Shown: one piece after another, positions 1-8,203 of the stretch | How positions within the stretch are numbered: position 1 is the first letter of the stretch | How the letters are laid out: every line of letters begins with the position of its first letter | Notes under the pieces: generated by a model | What the model was told of the DNA's origin: nothing | The model's database searches: none | What the model saw: the letters and a program-made list of their open reading frames with translations, nothing else | Assembly: GCF_000381765.1 (NCBI RefSeq) | Contig: NZ_KB907084.1 | Location: 1 to 64,000, forward strand | From: [Zimmermannella] faecalis ATCC 13722 | Lineage (GTDB): Bacteria; Actinomycetota; Actinomycetes; Actinomycetales; Microbacteriaceae | Direction of reading: 5' to 3' | DNA length: 64,000 nucleotides | Program-made: the position numbers and the translations under genes

Positions 1-440
1 CGCTTCGCGAGCTCCCGACTCAGCGCGGCCGCGCGCGCGAGCACGGCCCGCACCTCGGCACCGTGCGCCTCGAGGGCACGCATCAGTTCGCCATCGGGCA
101 GGTCGGCGAGGTTCGGGAGCGCGCGGAGCTCCCGCGACTCGGGTGCATCGCTGATTTCCCCGGCCGCACGCTTCACATCGCCTCGGTCGCCAGTCGGAGT
201 CTCGGGCGCCTCACCCACCGGCCGAAACTCAACCCCGCGCCGCGGCCGCGTGAGCGCATCCCAATCGACCGACGTTGAGCCCGTCAGATCTGCCGCATCC
301 TCCGCCTCCGAGCGCCCAACCTCGCCCGAACCGCCTGTCTCGCGCGTCGCAGGCTCGTGTGACACTCCGGGCACGCCCCACCGCGTTGCATCACCGCAAG
401 CATCGCCGCGGCCATCACCGGTGACGTCGTCGTTCGACAT
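1..440 (-). CDS. Unknown protein, N-terminal part (runs off left edge)
   Basis: An open frame of about 146 codons starts at the ATG at 440-438 and is still open at the left edge. A GAGAGGCGG ribosome-binding site lies about ten bases before the ATG. The first 90 or so residues are rich in Gly, Asp, Glu and Thr and look disordered. After that comes a predicted helical stretch rich in Ala, Leu, Glu and Arg (for example LPDGELMRALEAHGAEV), possibly the start of a coiled coil. I do not recognise a family. It is divergent from the SorC regulator across a gap of about 290 bases. The continuous frame, codon use and ribosome-binding site support a real gene; function cannot be assigned. Confidence 0.6.
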   Translation of the reverse strand, partial: MSNDDVTGDGRGDACGDATRWGVPGVSHEPATRETGGSGEVGRSEAEDAADLTGSTSVDWDALTRPRRGVEFRPVGEAPETPTGDRGDVKRAAGEISDAPESRELRALPNLADLPDGELMRALEAHGAEVRAVLARAAALSRELAK

Positions 441-733
441 TTGCGCCACCGCCTCTCGGGCTACCAGGGCTCTGCCACCACCATTAATCTAGCACAGCAG
501 TTCGAATCTATACGAGCGAACTAACCTTTCACCTGCTTTTCGCAGTCTCCACAGAGCAAGAATTCACTTGACACGATTCCGGAGCCCCAGCGAGGCCAAG
601 CCACACGCACACGCCCCCGAATCGCGCGGCCAGCCCCGACCCCGGCGGTAGGATAAACACGGCATCCGTCGCACAACGCGGTCGCCCCGCGCGATGTCCG
701 CGCCGCCACAATTCCCGAGGAGACCCGCCGCCG
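441..733. other. Divergent intergenic region between the unknown gene and the SorC regulator
   Basis: No gene is seen here. It must hold the promoters of both divergent genes. A TAGGAT hexamer at 649-654 is a possible -10 for the regulator, without a good -35. A TTGACA at 568-573 has no convincing -10. The only clear structure is the inverted repeat at 499-522. Confidence 0.4.
499..522. promoter_or_regulatory. Inverted repeat AGTTCG-N12-CGAACT, candidate operator
   Basis: Two perfect 6-base arms separated by 12 bases lie between divergent promoters. The sequence does not match the actinobacterial LexA box, whose arms are closer together. The bound factor is unknown. Confidence 0.35.
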
Positions 734-1702
734 ATGGCTGATCAGGACGAACTGCACCTGCTCCGCCGCATCGCGCGCCTGTACTGGCTCGAAGACAAAG
801 ACCAGGCCGAGATCGGCCGCCTGCTCGGCATCTCGAAATCGACCGTCTCGCGCAAGCTCTCGGCCGCCCGCAGCGCCGGCATCGTGCAGGTGCGCGTCGC
901 CGGCGCCGAACGCGTCGAGCGCGCTGAAGATCTCGAGCAGGAAATCCTGCGCCGCTTCCCGCTACGCGACGTGTTCGTCGCCGACGTCGACCCGGGGGTC
1001 GACCCGATCGGCGGCGTCGGCCGCCTCGCCGCCGAGGTCTTCGTGCAGCAGGCGCCGCTCGCCTCGCGCATCGGCTTCGGCTGGGGCCGCACAATCTCGG
1101 CAATCATCGCCGAAGTCCCGCCCACGAAGCTCCGCCAGGGCACCGAGTTCACTTCAATCGTGGGCGGCATGCCCTCGGTCGACACCGGCCCCAGCGGCAA
1201 CCACCTCATCTTCAACCTCGCCGACACCTGCGGTGTCACCGCCCGCCGGTTCGACGCGCCCGCTGTCGTCGAGTCGCCCGTCACGCAGGAGGCGCTCATG
1301 CAAGAGTCGACCGTCGCGAAGGCGCTCGAATTCGGCCGCCAGTGTGACCTCGCATTCGTCGGCGTCGGCGCCTTCGGCATTCTCACGTCGGCGAGTGTGC
1401 TGGAGGCGATGCGCCTCTCCCCCGAAGAAACCGAGACCGTGCTCGCGGCAAAGCCAATCGGCGACGTACTCGGCCGCTTCTACGACCAGAACGGCGTGCC
1501 GCTCGGCTCACCCTCGGCCGATCGCGTCATCGCGCTCGAGATCGACGACCTCCGCCGCATCCCCACCGTCGTCGCGGTCGCGTCGGGCGTCGAGAAGATC
1601 CGCGGCGTACTCGGCGGACTGCGCACCGAAGCCTTCGACGTCCTCGTCGTCGACCGCCGGCTCGCCGAATCGCTCATCTCGGCCGAGCGCGCCGCCGCGT
1701 AG
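734..1702 (+). CDS. SorC/DeoR-family sugar-binding transcriptional regulator
   Basis: 322 residues, normal for the SorC (LsrR/DeoR-like) family. Residues about 8-55 form a helix-turn-helix (EIGRLLGISKSTVSRKL). The rest is the sugar-phosphate-binding domain, with IGFGWGRT and the late motif VALEIDDLRRIP typical of the family. The start follows a GAGGAG box at 717-722. The gene converges on the 3' end of the glucitol-type PTS operon, so by location and family it is the likely regulator of that operon, with a phosphorylated intermediate as inducer. The inverted repeat at 8109-8128 in front of the operon is a plausible target. The regulator-to-operon link is inference. Confidence 0.9.
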   Translation: MADQDELHLLRRIARLYWLEDKDQAEIGRLLGISKSTVSRKLSAARSAGIVQVRVAGAERVERAEDLEQEILRRFPLRDVFVADVDPGVDPIGGVGRLAAEVFVQQAPLASRIGFGWGRTISAIIAEVPPTKLRQGTEFTSIVGGMPSVDTGPSGNHLIFNLADTCGVTARRFDAPAVVESPVTQEALMQESTVAKALEFGRQCDLAFVGVGAFGILTSASVLEAMRLSPEETETVLAAKPIGDVLGRFYDQNGVPLGSPSADRVIALEIDDLRRIPTVVAVASGVEKIRGVLGGLRTEAFDVLVVDRRLAESLISAERAAA

Positions 1703-1747
1703 CGGTAGCGCCGGTCATCGGCCACAGCCCAAGCCCTAGACACAACA

Positions 1748-1783
1748 ACGCGGGGGCAGGATGCGCGCATCCCACCCCCGCGT
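1748..1783. terminator. Bidirectional hairpin terminator
   Basis: ACGCGGGGG pairs with CCCCCGCGT, and an inner perfect GGATGCG/CGCATCC helix continues the stem. It lies between the convergent 3' ends of the SorC regulator and the PTS operon. There is no long T run. Confidence 0.6.
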
Positions 1784-1814
1784 CACGGCCACACGGCCAC
1801 GACCGGCGAATCGC

Positions 1815-3113
1815 CTAGATCGTGCCCGCCTTCACGAGCGCGTCCTGCAGCCGTCGCATCGCGACGAGCGGCCGGGTCTCGTCGACCTCGAGGTCGTCGT
1901 ACGAGAGGAACTCGTCGGCCGACTTCGACACGCGCAGCTTCGACTTGTTCACGAGCCCGATCGGAATCAGGTTCTTCTCGCGCGCCTCTTCGACCGGCAC
2001 GGCCCAGCCGTAGTAGTGGTCGCTGCCCATACCCTCGAGCACGAGGCCGGGCTCGAGCTCCGACTTCGCCCGCGCGACGACCTCGGTCGTCACGGTGTGC
2101 GACTGGAAGTCGCTGCGGCGGTTGAGCACGGCCTCGCCGATCGACAGCGGCGCCTCGATCGAGGCGATGTGCCACGGCCGCGACAGCAGGTAGTAGGGGC
2201 CCTTACCGAGCTTCAGGTAGTCGAGCTCGTGCGTCACGACGTCGCTCTCCGACTTCACGATCGCGAACACGCCGGGCGCGACGTCACCGGTCACGTACTC
2301 GACGACCGGGCCCTCGCCCTCAAGAATGCCGCCATCGGCCTTCGGAATCAGCGTCGTCGCGAGGTCGGCGAGGTTGCACTCGATGCCGTGCATGCCGGCG
2401 ACCTCGATCGGGAACCCGGTCGCGTTCGACAGCGCGGTCATCTCGAGCTGCGTCTTCGTGCCGTCGGTGAACTCCGTGAGCATGCGCGGGTTCATACCCT
2501 TGCGCTCGGCCTCGGCGAGGTTCTCGCCCGGCTTCGAGTGCGGCTTGTTCGGGTTGTTCTTGCCCTTGCCGACGCACACGACCTTAAGGCCGAGGTCTTC
2601 GGCGTACTCGACGAGCTTGAGGCACTCCACCGGCTCGTCGCCGCGGCACACGGTGTACACCGAGCCGCCCGCGTTCGCCATGCTGCTCAGCAGCACTCCG
2701 ACCGTGATGTCGGCCTCGACCGTCATCAGCGCAACATCGGTCTGCTGCGAGATGCAGGCGTAGGCGATCTGCGCGGCGATCTCGGGCACGCCCGACACCT
2801 CGAGCACGATGTCGACCGGCAGCTGCGGCAGCTTGAGTCCGTCGGTGATCGCGACGGCACGGCCCTCGTCGATCGCGGCGCGCGCCGCGTCAAGGTCGAC
2901 GCCGGCCGAGACGACGTCGGTCACCCCGACGTTGCTGAGGGCGTTCAGCGCCTTCTCTTCAACGATGTCGGCGACCGCGACGACGGTCATACCAGGCGTG
3001 CGGCAGATCTGTGCGATGAGGCCCGAGCCCATCTGTCCCGCGCCAACAACGCCGACGCGCACCGGGTGACCGAGCTCCTGCTCGCGCTCGAGAAGTCCCT
3101 TCGTGTATCCCAT
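1815..3113 (-). CDS. SAF-domain NAD(P)-dependent oxidoreductase (predicted homoserine dehydrogenase-like, COG4091 type)
   Basis: 432 residues. A Rossmann fold begins near residue 18 (VRVGVVGAGQMGSGLIAQI), followed by a catalytic region similar to homoserine dehydrogenase, and a C-terminal SAF-like segment from about residue 345 (VARAKSELEPGLVLEGMGSDHYYG). True homoserine dehydrogenase is unlikely because there is no ACT domain and the setting is a sugar PTS operon. In this family the enzymes are often annotated as predicted homoserine dehydrogenases with no proven substrate. As the last gene of the PTS operon it most likely oxidises the imported polyol phosphate or a downstream intermediate; this is inference. 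The start has an AGGAAA box. It follows gutM by about 40 bases. Confidence 0.8.
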   Translation of the reverse strand: MGYTKGLLEREQELGHPVRVGVVGAGQMGSGLIAQICRTPGMTVVAVADIVEEKALNALSNVGVTDVVSAGVDLDAARAAIDEGRAVAITDGLKLPQLPVDIVLEVSGVPEIAAQIAYACISQQTDVALMTVEADITVGVLLSSMANAGGSVYTVCRGDEPVECLKLVEYAEDLGLKVVCVGKGKNNPNKPHSKPGENLAEAERKGMNPRMLTEFTDGTKTQLEMTALSNATGFPIEVAGMHGIECNLADLATTLIPKADGGILEGEGPVVEYVTGDVAPGVFAIVKSESDVVTHELDYLKLGKGPYYLLSRPWHIASIEAPLSIGEAVLNRRSDFQSHTVTTEVVARAKSELEPGLVLEGMGSDHYYGWAVPVEEAREKNLIPIGLVNKSKLRVSKSADEFLSYDDLEVDETRPLVAMRRLQDALVKAGTI

Positions 3114-3151
3114 GGTGGTTTCCTGTTCTCTCTCAGACTTGTGAAAATTCG

Positions 3152-3598
3152 TTAGGCGCCGGCGCCGGTTGCGCGCGGCTTCGGCTTCGCGGTGGGCGCG
3201 GCGGGCGCGACCTTGCGGGGCACGGATGCGGGCGGCAGCTGCAGGAGCGCGTTCGCGACTCCCTCGCGCAGCGCCCGGCTGCCCGCACGCTCCTTCGCCT
3301 GCGCGACCGAACCGATGAGTTCGGGGCGGGGCTTGAAGCGGGCGAACACGGTGTAGCCGGTCATGGCGTCGGCCCGCACGATCTCGCGCTTCGCGCGGTC
3401 GACAACGAGCACGACCATCGCACCGCCCCGGAACGAGCGGTATCGGCCCGACAGGAGCATGTCGTTCTTGCCGCTCGACCAGGCGAGCGCCTCCTGCAGC
3501 GCGCGGTTGTAGCGGCGCATCTGCAGCACCGACATGACCGCCGTGAGCATGAACGCCCCGAACAGAATGACGGGGAACTGCCAGCCGATGTCACCCAT
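3152..3598 (-). CDS. gutM: GutM-like protein of glucitol PTS operon
   Basis: 148 residues. An N-terminal membrane helix (FPVILFGAFMLTAVMSVLQMRRY, residues about 7-27) is followed by the GutM signature region (GRYRSFRGGAMVVLVVD, then VRADAMTGYTVFARF) and an Ala/Pro/Lys-rich tail. GutM is the glucitol operon activator of Escherichia coli, although its mechanism is poorly understood. The ATG at 3598 sits one base after the stop of the IIA gene, so translation is probably coupled. A longer upstream reading of the same frame exists but overlaps the IIA gene and is not believable. Confidence 0.8.
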   Translation of the reverse strand: MGDIGWQFPVILFGAFMLTAVMSVLQMRRYNRALQEALAWSSGKNDMLLSGRYRSFRGGAMVVLVVDRAKREIVRADAMTGYTVFARFKPRPELIGSVAQAKERAGSRALREGVANALLQLPPASVPRKVAPAAPTAKPKPRATGAGA

Positions 3599-3599
3599 G

Positions 3600-3968
3600 T
3601 CAGGCCGCCTCGATGCGCAATTCTGCGCCGACCGCCGGGGCGACGGGCGTGGCGCCGGTCGCGAGCACGGCGCCGGGCAGCAGCTCCTGCTCGGGCTGGT
3701 TGACGTAGATGACGATGTGGCCGAGCTCGCGGAGGTTCTTGTTCGCGATGTCGCCGACGGCGTCGATGGTGTAGCGCGCGTCGCCGAGCACGAAGGTGTC
3801 GCCGGCGGCGAAGTCACGCTCGAGCTCGACCGCGTCGCGGTGGACGACGCTCACGTCGGCGAGGGCGGGCGGCACGGGCTCGCCGAAGAGGATCACAACG
3901 CCGGCCTCGATCATGTCGTTCGTGTCGGGGCCGATGTGGCTGACGGTGGTGGACCAGATGTTGGCCAT
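3600..3968 (-). CDS. srlB: PTS glucitol/sorbitol-type transporter subunit IIA
   Basis: 122 residues, the usual size for the GutA/SrlB family. The likely phosphorylated His is at residue 43 (VVHRD), and the family hallmark NLRELGHIVIYVN follows. It takes phosphate from HPr and passes it to the IIB domain of the next protein. The start at 3968 is chosen because a GGAG box precedes it and the protein then aligns with family N-termini; the frame extends 23 codons upstream without support. It lies between the IIBC and gutM genes of the same operon. Confidence 0.88.
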   Translation of the reverse strand: MANIWSTTVSHIGPDTNDMIEAGVVILFGEPVPPALADVSVVHRDAVELERDFAAGDTFVLGDARYTIDAVGDIANKNLRELGHIVIYVNQPEQELLPGAVLATGATPVAPAVGAELRIEAA

Positions 3969-4044
3969 GAGTGCTCCTTGTGGGAAAAGTCGATGGGGTG
4001 TGCGGAGGCGCGGTGCCGGCCCGATGCGGGCCGGCACCGCCGCG

Positions 4045-5085
4045 TCAGATAAGGAACGACGCGAAGTAGGCGATCACGACGGCGATGGGCGACGTGATCA
4101 GGCGGGTGAACAGCAGCGCGGGGACACCGACCGAGATCGTCTCGGGCTTCGCCTCACCGAGCGACAGGCCGACCGGCACGAAGTCGGCACCAACCTGACC
4201 GTTGATCGCGAACAGCGTCGGCAGCGCGTACTGCACCGGCAGCGCGCCCGCACCGATCTGCGTACCCATGAGCACGCCGACCACCTGCGCGATTGCAGCG
4301 CCGGGGCCGAGGATCGGCGACAGGAACGGCAGCGCGACGATCACCGAGAGCAGGATGAGCCCGAGCGGGTTCGACGCGAGCGGCGTCACGAGGTTCGCGA
4401 TGCCCTCCGAGATTCCCGTGTAGGTGACGAACCCGATCAGCAGGCCGACGTAGGCCATGAACGGGATCACCGTCTTGAGAATGATGTCGAGCGCCTGTCG
4501 ACCCGACGACAGCAGCGTGTTGATGACGTAGCCGATCGCGTTACCGAAGCCGACCACGAACCCGGTGAAGCCCTTCGGCTTGCTCGCGCTGTCGGTCTTG
4601 CCGGCTGCCGCGGGGGTCGACTCGGCCGACTCGCTCGACTCCGCCGACTCGACCGCATCCGCGTCGCTACCCGCCGCCGCGCTCGCGCCAGCTGCCGAAG
4701 CGCCAACCGGCACCTCTTCAGCGAGCGCAACCTGCTTCACGCCGACATCGGAGACGAAGATGTCGTCGGTGATGAACTGCGCGAGCGGGCCCGACGGCGA
4801 ACCGGGGTAGACGTCGACGGTCGGGATGCGCTTCTTCGGGTACACGCCGATGCGAGCCGTGCCGCCGCAGTTGATGACAACCGCGAGCACCTCGTCGTCG
4901 GGGATGTGGTTCGTGAACCCGTCGAGCACCTCGGCGCCGCTGAGCTCGGCCATCTTCTGCGCGACCGGGTGAATACCGCCACCGGTCACCGAGAGGACGA
5001 TCTTCTTCTTCTCGGTCGGGGTCACGGTGAGGCCGCTGCCCCAACCGGCGCCGCCCTTCGTGATTTTGATGCTGCGGAAGGTCAT
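4045..5085 (-). CDS. srlE: PTS glucitol/sorbitol-type transporter subunit IIB(C)
   Basis: 346 residues. Residues 1-125 are the IIB domain with the phosphorylatable Cys at position 73 in VVINCGGTARIGVYPKK. An Ala/Ser/Glu-rich linker follows at about 130-175. The C-terminal half is the second membrane part of the glucitol permease, with several transmembrane segments and the conserved GFGNAIGYVINTLL and LGPGAAIAQVVGVLMGTQIG stretches. It overlaps the IIC gene by four bases (ATGA), so the two are translationally coupled. The substrate cannot be read from the sequence: members of this family are known for hexitols, but the downstream enzymes here are not the usual sorbitol set. Confidence 0.9.
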   Translation of the reverse strand: MTFRSIKITKGGAGWGSGLTVTPTEKKKIVLSVTGGGIHPVAQKMAELSGAEVLDGFTNHIPDDEVLAVVINCGGTARIGVYPKKRIPTVDVYPGSPSGPLAQFITDDIFVSDVGVKQVALAEEVPVGASAAGASAAAGSDADAVESAESSESAESTPAAAGKTDSASKPKGFTGFVVGFGNAIGYVINTLLSSGRQALDIILKTVIPFMAYVGLLIGFVTYTGISEGIANLVTPLASNPLGLILLSVIVALPFLSPILGPGAAIAQVVGVLMGTQIGAGALPVQYALPTLFAINGQVGADFVPVGLSLGEAKPETISVGVPALLFTRLITSPIAVVIAYFASFLI

Positions 5086-5687
5086 GCCACGCCTCCTTGA
5101 ATGTTGCCGGCGGCGTAGGCCTCGTCGTACTTGCGGAAGGTCTCGGCGTGACCGCCCCGCTTAATGAGCAGCTGCGTCATCCACTGGGTCGCGATACCGC
5201 GAATGAAGATGACGACGATGCCGACGAGGAAGTAGAGCGCCGCGAGCACGGCGTACTTGTCGGGTGCCGCGGTGAGCACACCGGCCGACACGCCCGTCCA
5301 CACGAAGATCTCGCCAGCGTTCGCGTGCGGGAACAGCGCCGTGACGGGGTGCACGAACGAGACGGCCGAGTCATAGAAGGCCGGCTTGTAGCGCTCGGGC
5401 AGGAAGCGCCCGAAGGTGTAGGCCATCGGGTTGGTGAGCAGCAGCACCGCGAGCACGGGCATGAGGGTGTAGCGGGTGATCGCCCACCGGCTCGACCAGC
5501 GCACGGCACGGGTGACGCGCTCCTCGCCGATCCAGGTGGTGATCGCGTACATAAGGGTCAGCATGACCATCAACAGCGGCAGCACACCGGTGACGAGCCC
5601 GGTGAACGCCTCAGCGGCAGCCTGGAAGAGGCCGATGAAGTGTTCGGCCGCCCAGGTGATGCCGATCATGATCGGATTGTTCTCCAC
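5082..5687 (-). CDS. srlA: PTS glucitol/sorbitol-type transporter subunit IIC
   Basis: 201 residues, mostly hydrophobic. It carries the family segments FIGLFQAAAEAFTGLVTGVLP near the N-terminus and PMAYTFGRFLPERYKPAFYDSAVSF in the middle. It forms the membrane channel together with the C-terminal half of the IIBC protein. The start is GTG at 5687 with an AGGAG box five bases upstream. It is separated from yjbQ by 170 bases, the largest gap in the operon, where an internal promoter is possible. Confidence 0.9.
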   Translation of the reverse strand: MENNPIMIGITWAAEHFIGLFQAAAEAFTGLVTGVLPLLMVMLTLMYAITTWIGEERVTRAVRWSSRWAITRYTLMPVLAVLLLTNPMAYTFGRFLPERYKPAFYDSAVSFVHPVTALFPHANAGEIFVWTGVSAGVLTAAPDKYAVLAALYFLVGIVVIFIRGIATQWMTQLLIKRGGHAETFRKYDEAYAAGNIQGGVA

Positions 5688-5857
5688 GAAAACTCCTTTG
5701 TCGTGGGGTGGAGGGGGGTTATTGCGGGGTGTTCGTCACCGAACCGAAGGCTCGGTTAGGCGACGCATGCGGGTGACGGATACGAGATGGCACCTCCCTG
5801 GGCTTGTCCAGCGAGGCTTCTCCAGCAGGGCGTGAAACCTGGCAGACGGCGCGCACA
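5688..5857. other. Gap inside the PTS operon
   Basis: No coding frame with support. A short inverted repeat AACCGA-AGGC-TCGGTT at 5742-5757 could form a weak hairpin. The region might hold a processing site or an internal promoter for the PTS subunits; nothing decisive is visible. Confidence 0.3.
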
Positions 5858-6388
5858 TCAGTCGCCCGAGACGATGATGTGGCACTTGCGCGTACGCGAG
5901 CGCGCGCGGTCGAAGTCAACGAAGAATACGTAGCCGGTCGGCCCGAACGCGAGGGCGCCGTCGATGACCGCGAACGTCTCGCTCGAACCGATGATGTTCG
6001 CCTTGAGGTGGGCGTCGGCGTTGAACAGCTGCGTGCGGTCGCCGCCCGGAAGGTACGCCTCGGCGTCGGGCCACGACTCGACCGCGCGGTAGTGCTCCTC
6101 GCCCGGGTACGTGTAGCCGTCGACGGGCGGGAAGTCGCGCTGCGGCGGGAACATGCGCGTGAGCGCCGCGTCGAGGTCGTGCTGCAGGAAGTCGTTGCCG
6201 TCGTCGACGAGATCGTGGGCGAACTCATCGAAGTACACGGCGCAGGTCGTGTGGGGCGACACGACGCTCACGGTGCCGGTCGCGATGCCGCTCGCCGCGA
6301 GCGCGTCGCGCACCTGGTCGGTGATGTCGAGGAACGAGGGGCTCCCGCCGCGCGACGTGAGCTCGATCGTGGTGGCGATTGTGGTCAT
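5858..6388 (-). CDS. YjbQ/UPF0047 family protein
   Basis: 176 residues, about 30-35 longer than the minimal family. The family core is clear: VSVVSPHTTCAVYFDEFAHDL with HTT, then the His-containing NADAHLKANIIGSSETFAVIDG and the late GPTGYVFFVDFD. E. coli YjbQ shows weak thiamine phosphate synthase activity, but the physiological role of the family is not established. Its place between aldolase and PTS genes suggests a part in sugar-phosphate metabolism here. The start at 6388 has a GGAGACC box; a longer reading of the frame overlaps the aldolase gene and is rejected. Confidence 0.85.
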   Translation of the reverse strand: MTTIATTIELTSRGGSPSFLDITDQVRDALAASGIATGTVSVVSPHTTCAVYFDEFAHDLVDDGNDFLQHDLDAALTRMFPPQRDFPPVDGYTYPGEEHYRAVESWPDAEAYLPGGDRTQLFNADAHLKANIIGSSETFAVIDGALAFGPTGYVFFVDFDRARSRTRKCHIIVSGD

Positions 6389-6416
6389 CAGGGTCTCCTG
6401 GTCGATTCGGGCCGGG

Positions 6417-7271
6417 CTAGTTCGAGGTCGACGGGGCGAGGGCGCGCACGAAGCGCTCAACGTCGTCGCGCACGCCGATACGGGCACGCGCCGAAACGTC
6501 GGAGAACACGAAGGTCTGCTCGTCGGCGACGAGGTCGCGCACGGAGTCGAGCGCGGCCTTCGCGGCATACGTGTAGTAGTTGATCTTCCGCACGCCGCGG
6601 TCGATGCAGGCGCGGTATTCCTCGGTCTTGAGGCCCGAGCCGCCGTGCATGACGAGCGGCACGCCCGCCGCCTCGCGCAGCTTCGTGATGAGCTCGTAGT
6701 CGAGCTTCGGCTCGCGCCGGTAGAGGCCGTGCACGGTGCCGAAGGACGCGGCGAGGCTGTCGACGCCCGTGCGCTCGACGAACTCGGACGCCTCGCCGGG
6801 CTTCGTGTAGAGCGTCTCGTCGGCGATGCCCTGCGACGGGTCGCCGTTCTCGTTACCGCTCATCGCGCCGAGCTCCCCCTCGATCGCGACGCCGCGGTCG
6901 TGCGCGAGGTCGACGACCTCGCGGGTGAGGCGCACGTTCTCTTCGAACGGGTGCAGCGAGCCGTCGATCATCGCCGAGTTGAAGCCGATGTCGAGGCCCG
7001 TGCGGATGTAGTCGAGGTCTTCGCCGTGGTCGACGTGCACCACGAAGGGTGCGGCCGAGCGCTCGGCGAGGGCGACCATGGCGGGGCCGATCTCTTCGAT
7101 GCTCACGTACTTTTCGTGCGACTGGGCGAACGCGAGCACGATCGGAACGCCCGTGCGCTCGCCGACGTCGATCGCGGCGAGCAGGCCCTCGAAGAACGGA
7201 GTGTTCACGGCGGCGAGGCCGTAGTTGTGCTGCTCGGCGTACGCGAGCGCATCGGGCATCGAGATGAGCAT
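6417..7271 (-). CDS. Class II fructose/tagatose-bisphosphate aldolase family protein
   Basis: 284 residues, the size of KbaY/GatY aldolases. Zinc-binding and catalytic motifs are present: FVVHVDHGED near residue 80, GELGAMSG near 135, the late His residues in ASFGTVHGLY near 180 and VMHGGSGL near 207, and the phosphate-binding INYYTYA near 230. It should cleave a ketose (bis)phosphate to dihydroxyacetone phosphate plus an aldehyde. The aldehyde partner is unknown because the operon contains no obvious sugar-phosphate kinase. An AGGAAACC box precedes the ATG. Confidence 0.88.
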   Translation of the reverse strand: MLISMPDALAYAEQHNYGLAAVNTPFFEGLLAAIDVGERTGVPIVLAFAQSHEKYVSIEEIGPAMVALAERSAAPFVVHVDHGEDLDYIRTGLDIGFNSAMIDGSLHPFEENVRLTREVVDLAHDRGVAIEGELGAMSGNENGDPSQGIADETLYTKPGEASEFVERTGVDSLAASFGTVHGLYRREPKLDYELITKLREAAGVPLVMHGGSGLKTEEYRACIDRGVRKINYYTYAAKAALDSVRDLVADEQTFVFSDVSARARIGVRDDVERFVRALAPSTSN

Positions 7272-7319
7272 TGGGGGGTTTCCTTCGCTGCGGGACGGTC
7301 GGGAGTGAGGGTCGGCGCG

Positions 7320-8036
7320 CTACTCGGCGGTCGAGTTCGCGTCGCGGTGCGCGACGAGCGCCGTGTACATGTCGGTGAGGATGCCGCGGTGGTCGGGGTG
7401 CTTGAGGATGCCGCTCGTGCCGCCCGAGCCGTCGGCCCCCTGCGAGAGCACGCGCGCGACGTCGTCGCCCGTCGACACACCCGCAGCCTGAATGACGAGG
7501 ATCGCGGGGTCAACCGATTTCACGATGCGGGTCGTGCGCTCGACGTAGTCCCCCGCATCCATCTGGCCCGTGCCGATGGCGGCCGTCGGCTCGCAGATCA
7601 TGACGTCGGGGCCGAGGGTCGCGATGGCCCGGCATTGCGCGTCGGAGTCGGCGCAGACGATGCTCGCGAGGCCAACCTCGCGGGCACGCTCGAGCGTGCG
7701 GTCGAGCACGTCAACCCCGAGCGGATGCTCGGCGTGGTTGAGCACGACCGCCCCCGCCCCCGCCTCGACGAGGCCCTCGGGGAGGATGTGCCCCATGCCA
7801 CGGCCGGGCGTGATCGGGTCCATGTGCTGCGCCGTCACGACGAGGTTGCTCGTCGCCTCCGCAACGAGCCGCAGGTCAGCGTGCTGCGCCGTGAAGAGGG
7901 TCGTGATACCGAACTCCCCCGCGAGTTCGTCAGTGAGCTTCGCGAGCGCGAGCGTCTCGGCACCGCCGAGATACGCCTTCGGGTTCACGATGAGCAGGGG
8001 CCCTACAAGGGGCACAGCGGTCGTGCGATCGTTCAT
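7320..8036 (-). CDS. Triose-phosphate isomerase-like protein
   Basis: 238 residues, shorter than the usual bacterial TpiA (about 250) and closer to the archaeal-type short isomerases. The catalytic residues are all visible: Asn and Lys in IVNPKAY (residues 18-20), His in VVLNHAEHP, and Glu in CEPTAAIGTG. A phosphate-binding GTSGIL lies near the C-terminus. As the first gene of the PTS operon it most likely isomerises a triose or tetrose phosphate produced by the pathway, comparable to the TpiA2/EryH isomerases of polyol catabolism; that comparison is inference. The start at 8036 follows AGGTGG. Confidence 0.82.
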   Translation of the reverse strand: MNDRTTAVPLVGPLLIVNPKAYLGGAETLALAKLTDELAGEFGITTLFTAQHADLRLVAEATSNLVVTAQHMDPITPGRGMGHILPEGLVEAGAGAVVLNHAEHPLGVDVLDRTLERAREVGLASIVCADSDAQCRAIATLGPDVMICEPTAAIGTGQMDAGDYVERTTRIVKSVDPAILVIQAAGVSTGDDVARVLSQGADGSGGTSGILKHPDHRGILTDMYTALVAHRDANSTAE

Positions 8037-8108
8037 CTGGGCTACCCACCTTTGGATGCGTCGGGCGTGAATTCTGTTGGGCGGCGGGGCAAGCCACCCT
8101 GTGAAATT

Positions 8109-8128
8109 AATTGCAACAGCCTGCAATT
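8109..8128. promoter_or_regulatory. Perfect inverted repeat AATTGCA-N6-TGCAATT, candidate SorC-regulator operator
   Basis: Two perfect 7-base arms lie 73-92 bases upstream of the first gene of the PTS operon, in an A/T-rich patch that stands out from the GC-rich surroundings. Arms of this length and spacing fit SorC/DeoR-family binding sites. The regulator at 734-1702 is the obvious candidate. Confidence 0.6.
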
Positions 8129-8203
8129 TGTCTTATCGATGAGCGTACGTTTGCCACCGCGCGAACGCAAGGGTGACTCGCCCGATATTCGCGCGGCGCG
8201 AGC

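Noticed and set aside
499-522. Inverted repeat as a LexA (SOS) box
   Set aside because: The arms are separated by 12 bases, whereas the actinobacterial LexA box has a 4-base centre.
1815-3113. True homoserine dehydrogenase for threonine/methionine synthesis
   Set aside because: It lacks the ACT domain, has a SAF-like C-terminus and sits in a sugar PTS operon.
1761-3155. Long plus-strand open frames opposite the minus-strand genes (here and for example 6153-8207 or 15475-17199)
   Set aside because: They are Arg/His/Val-rich mirrors of strongly GC-biased genes and show no domains or ribosome-binding sites.
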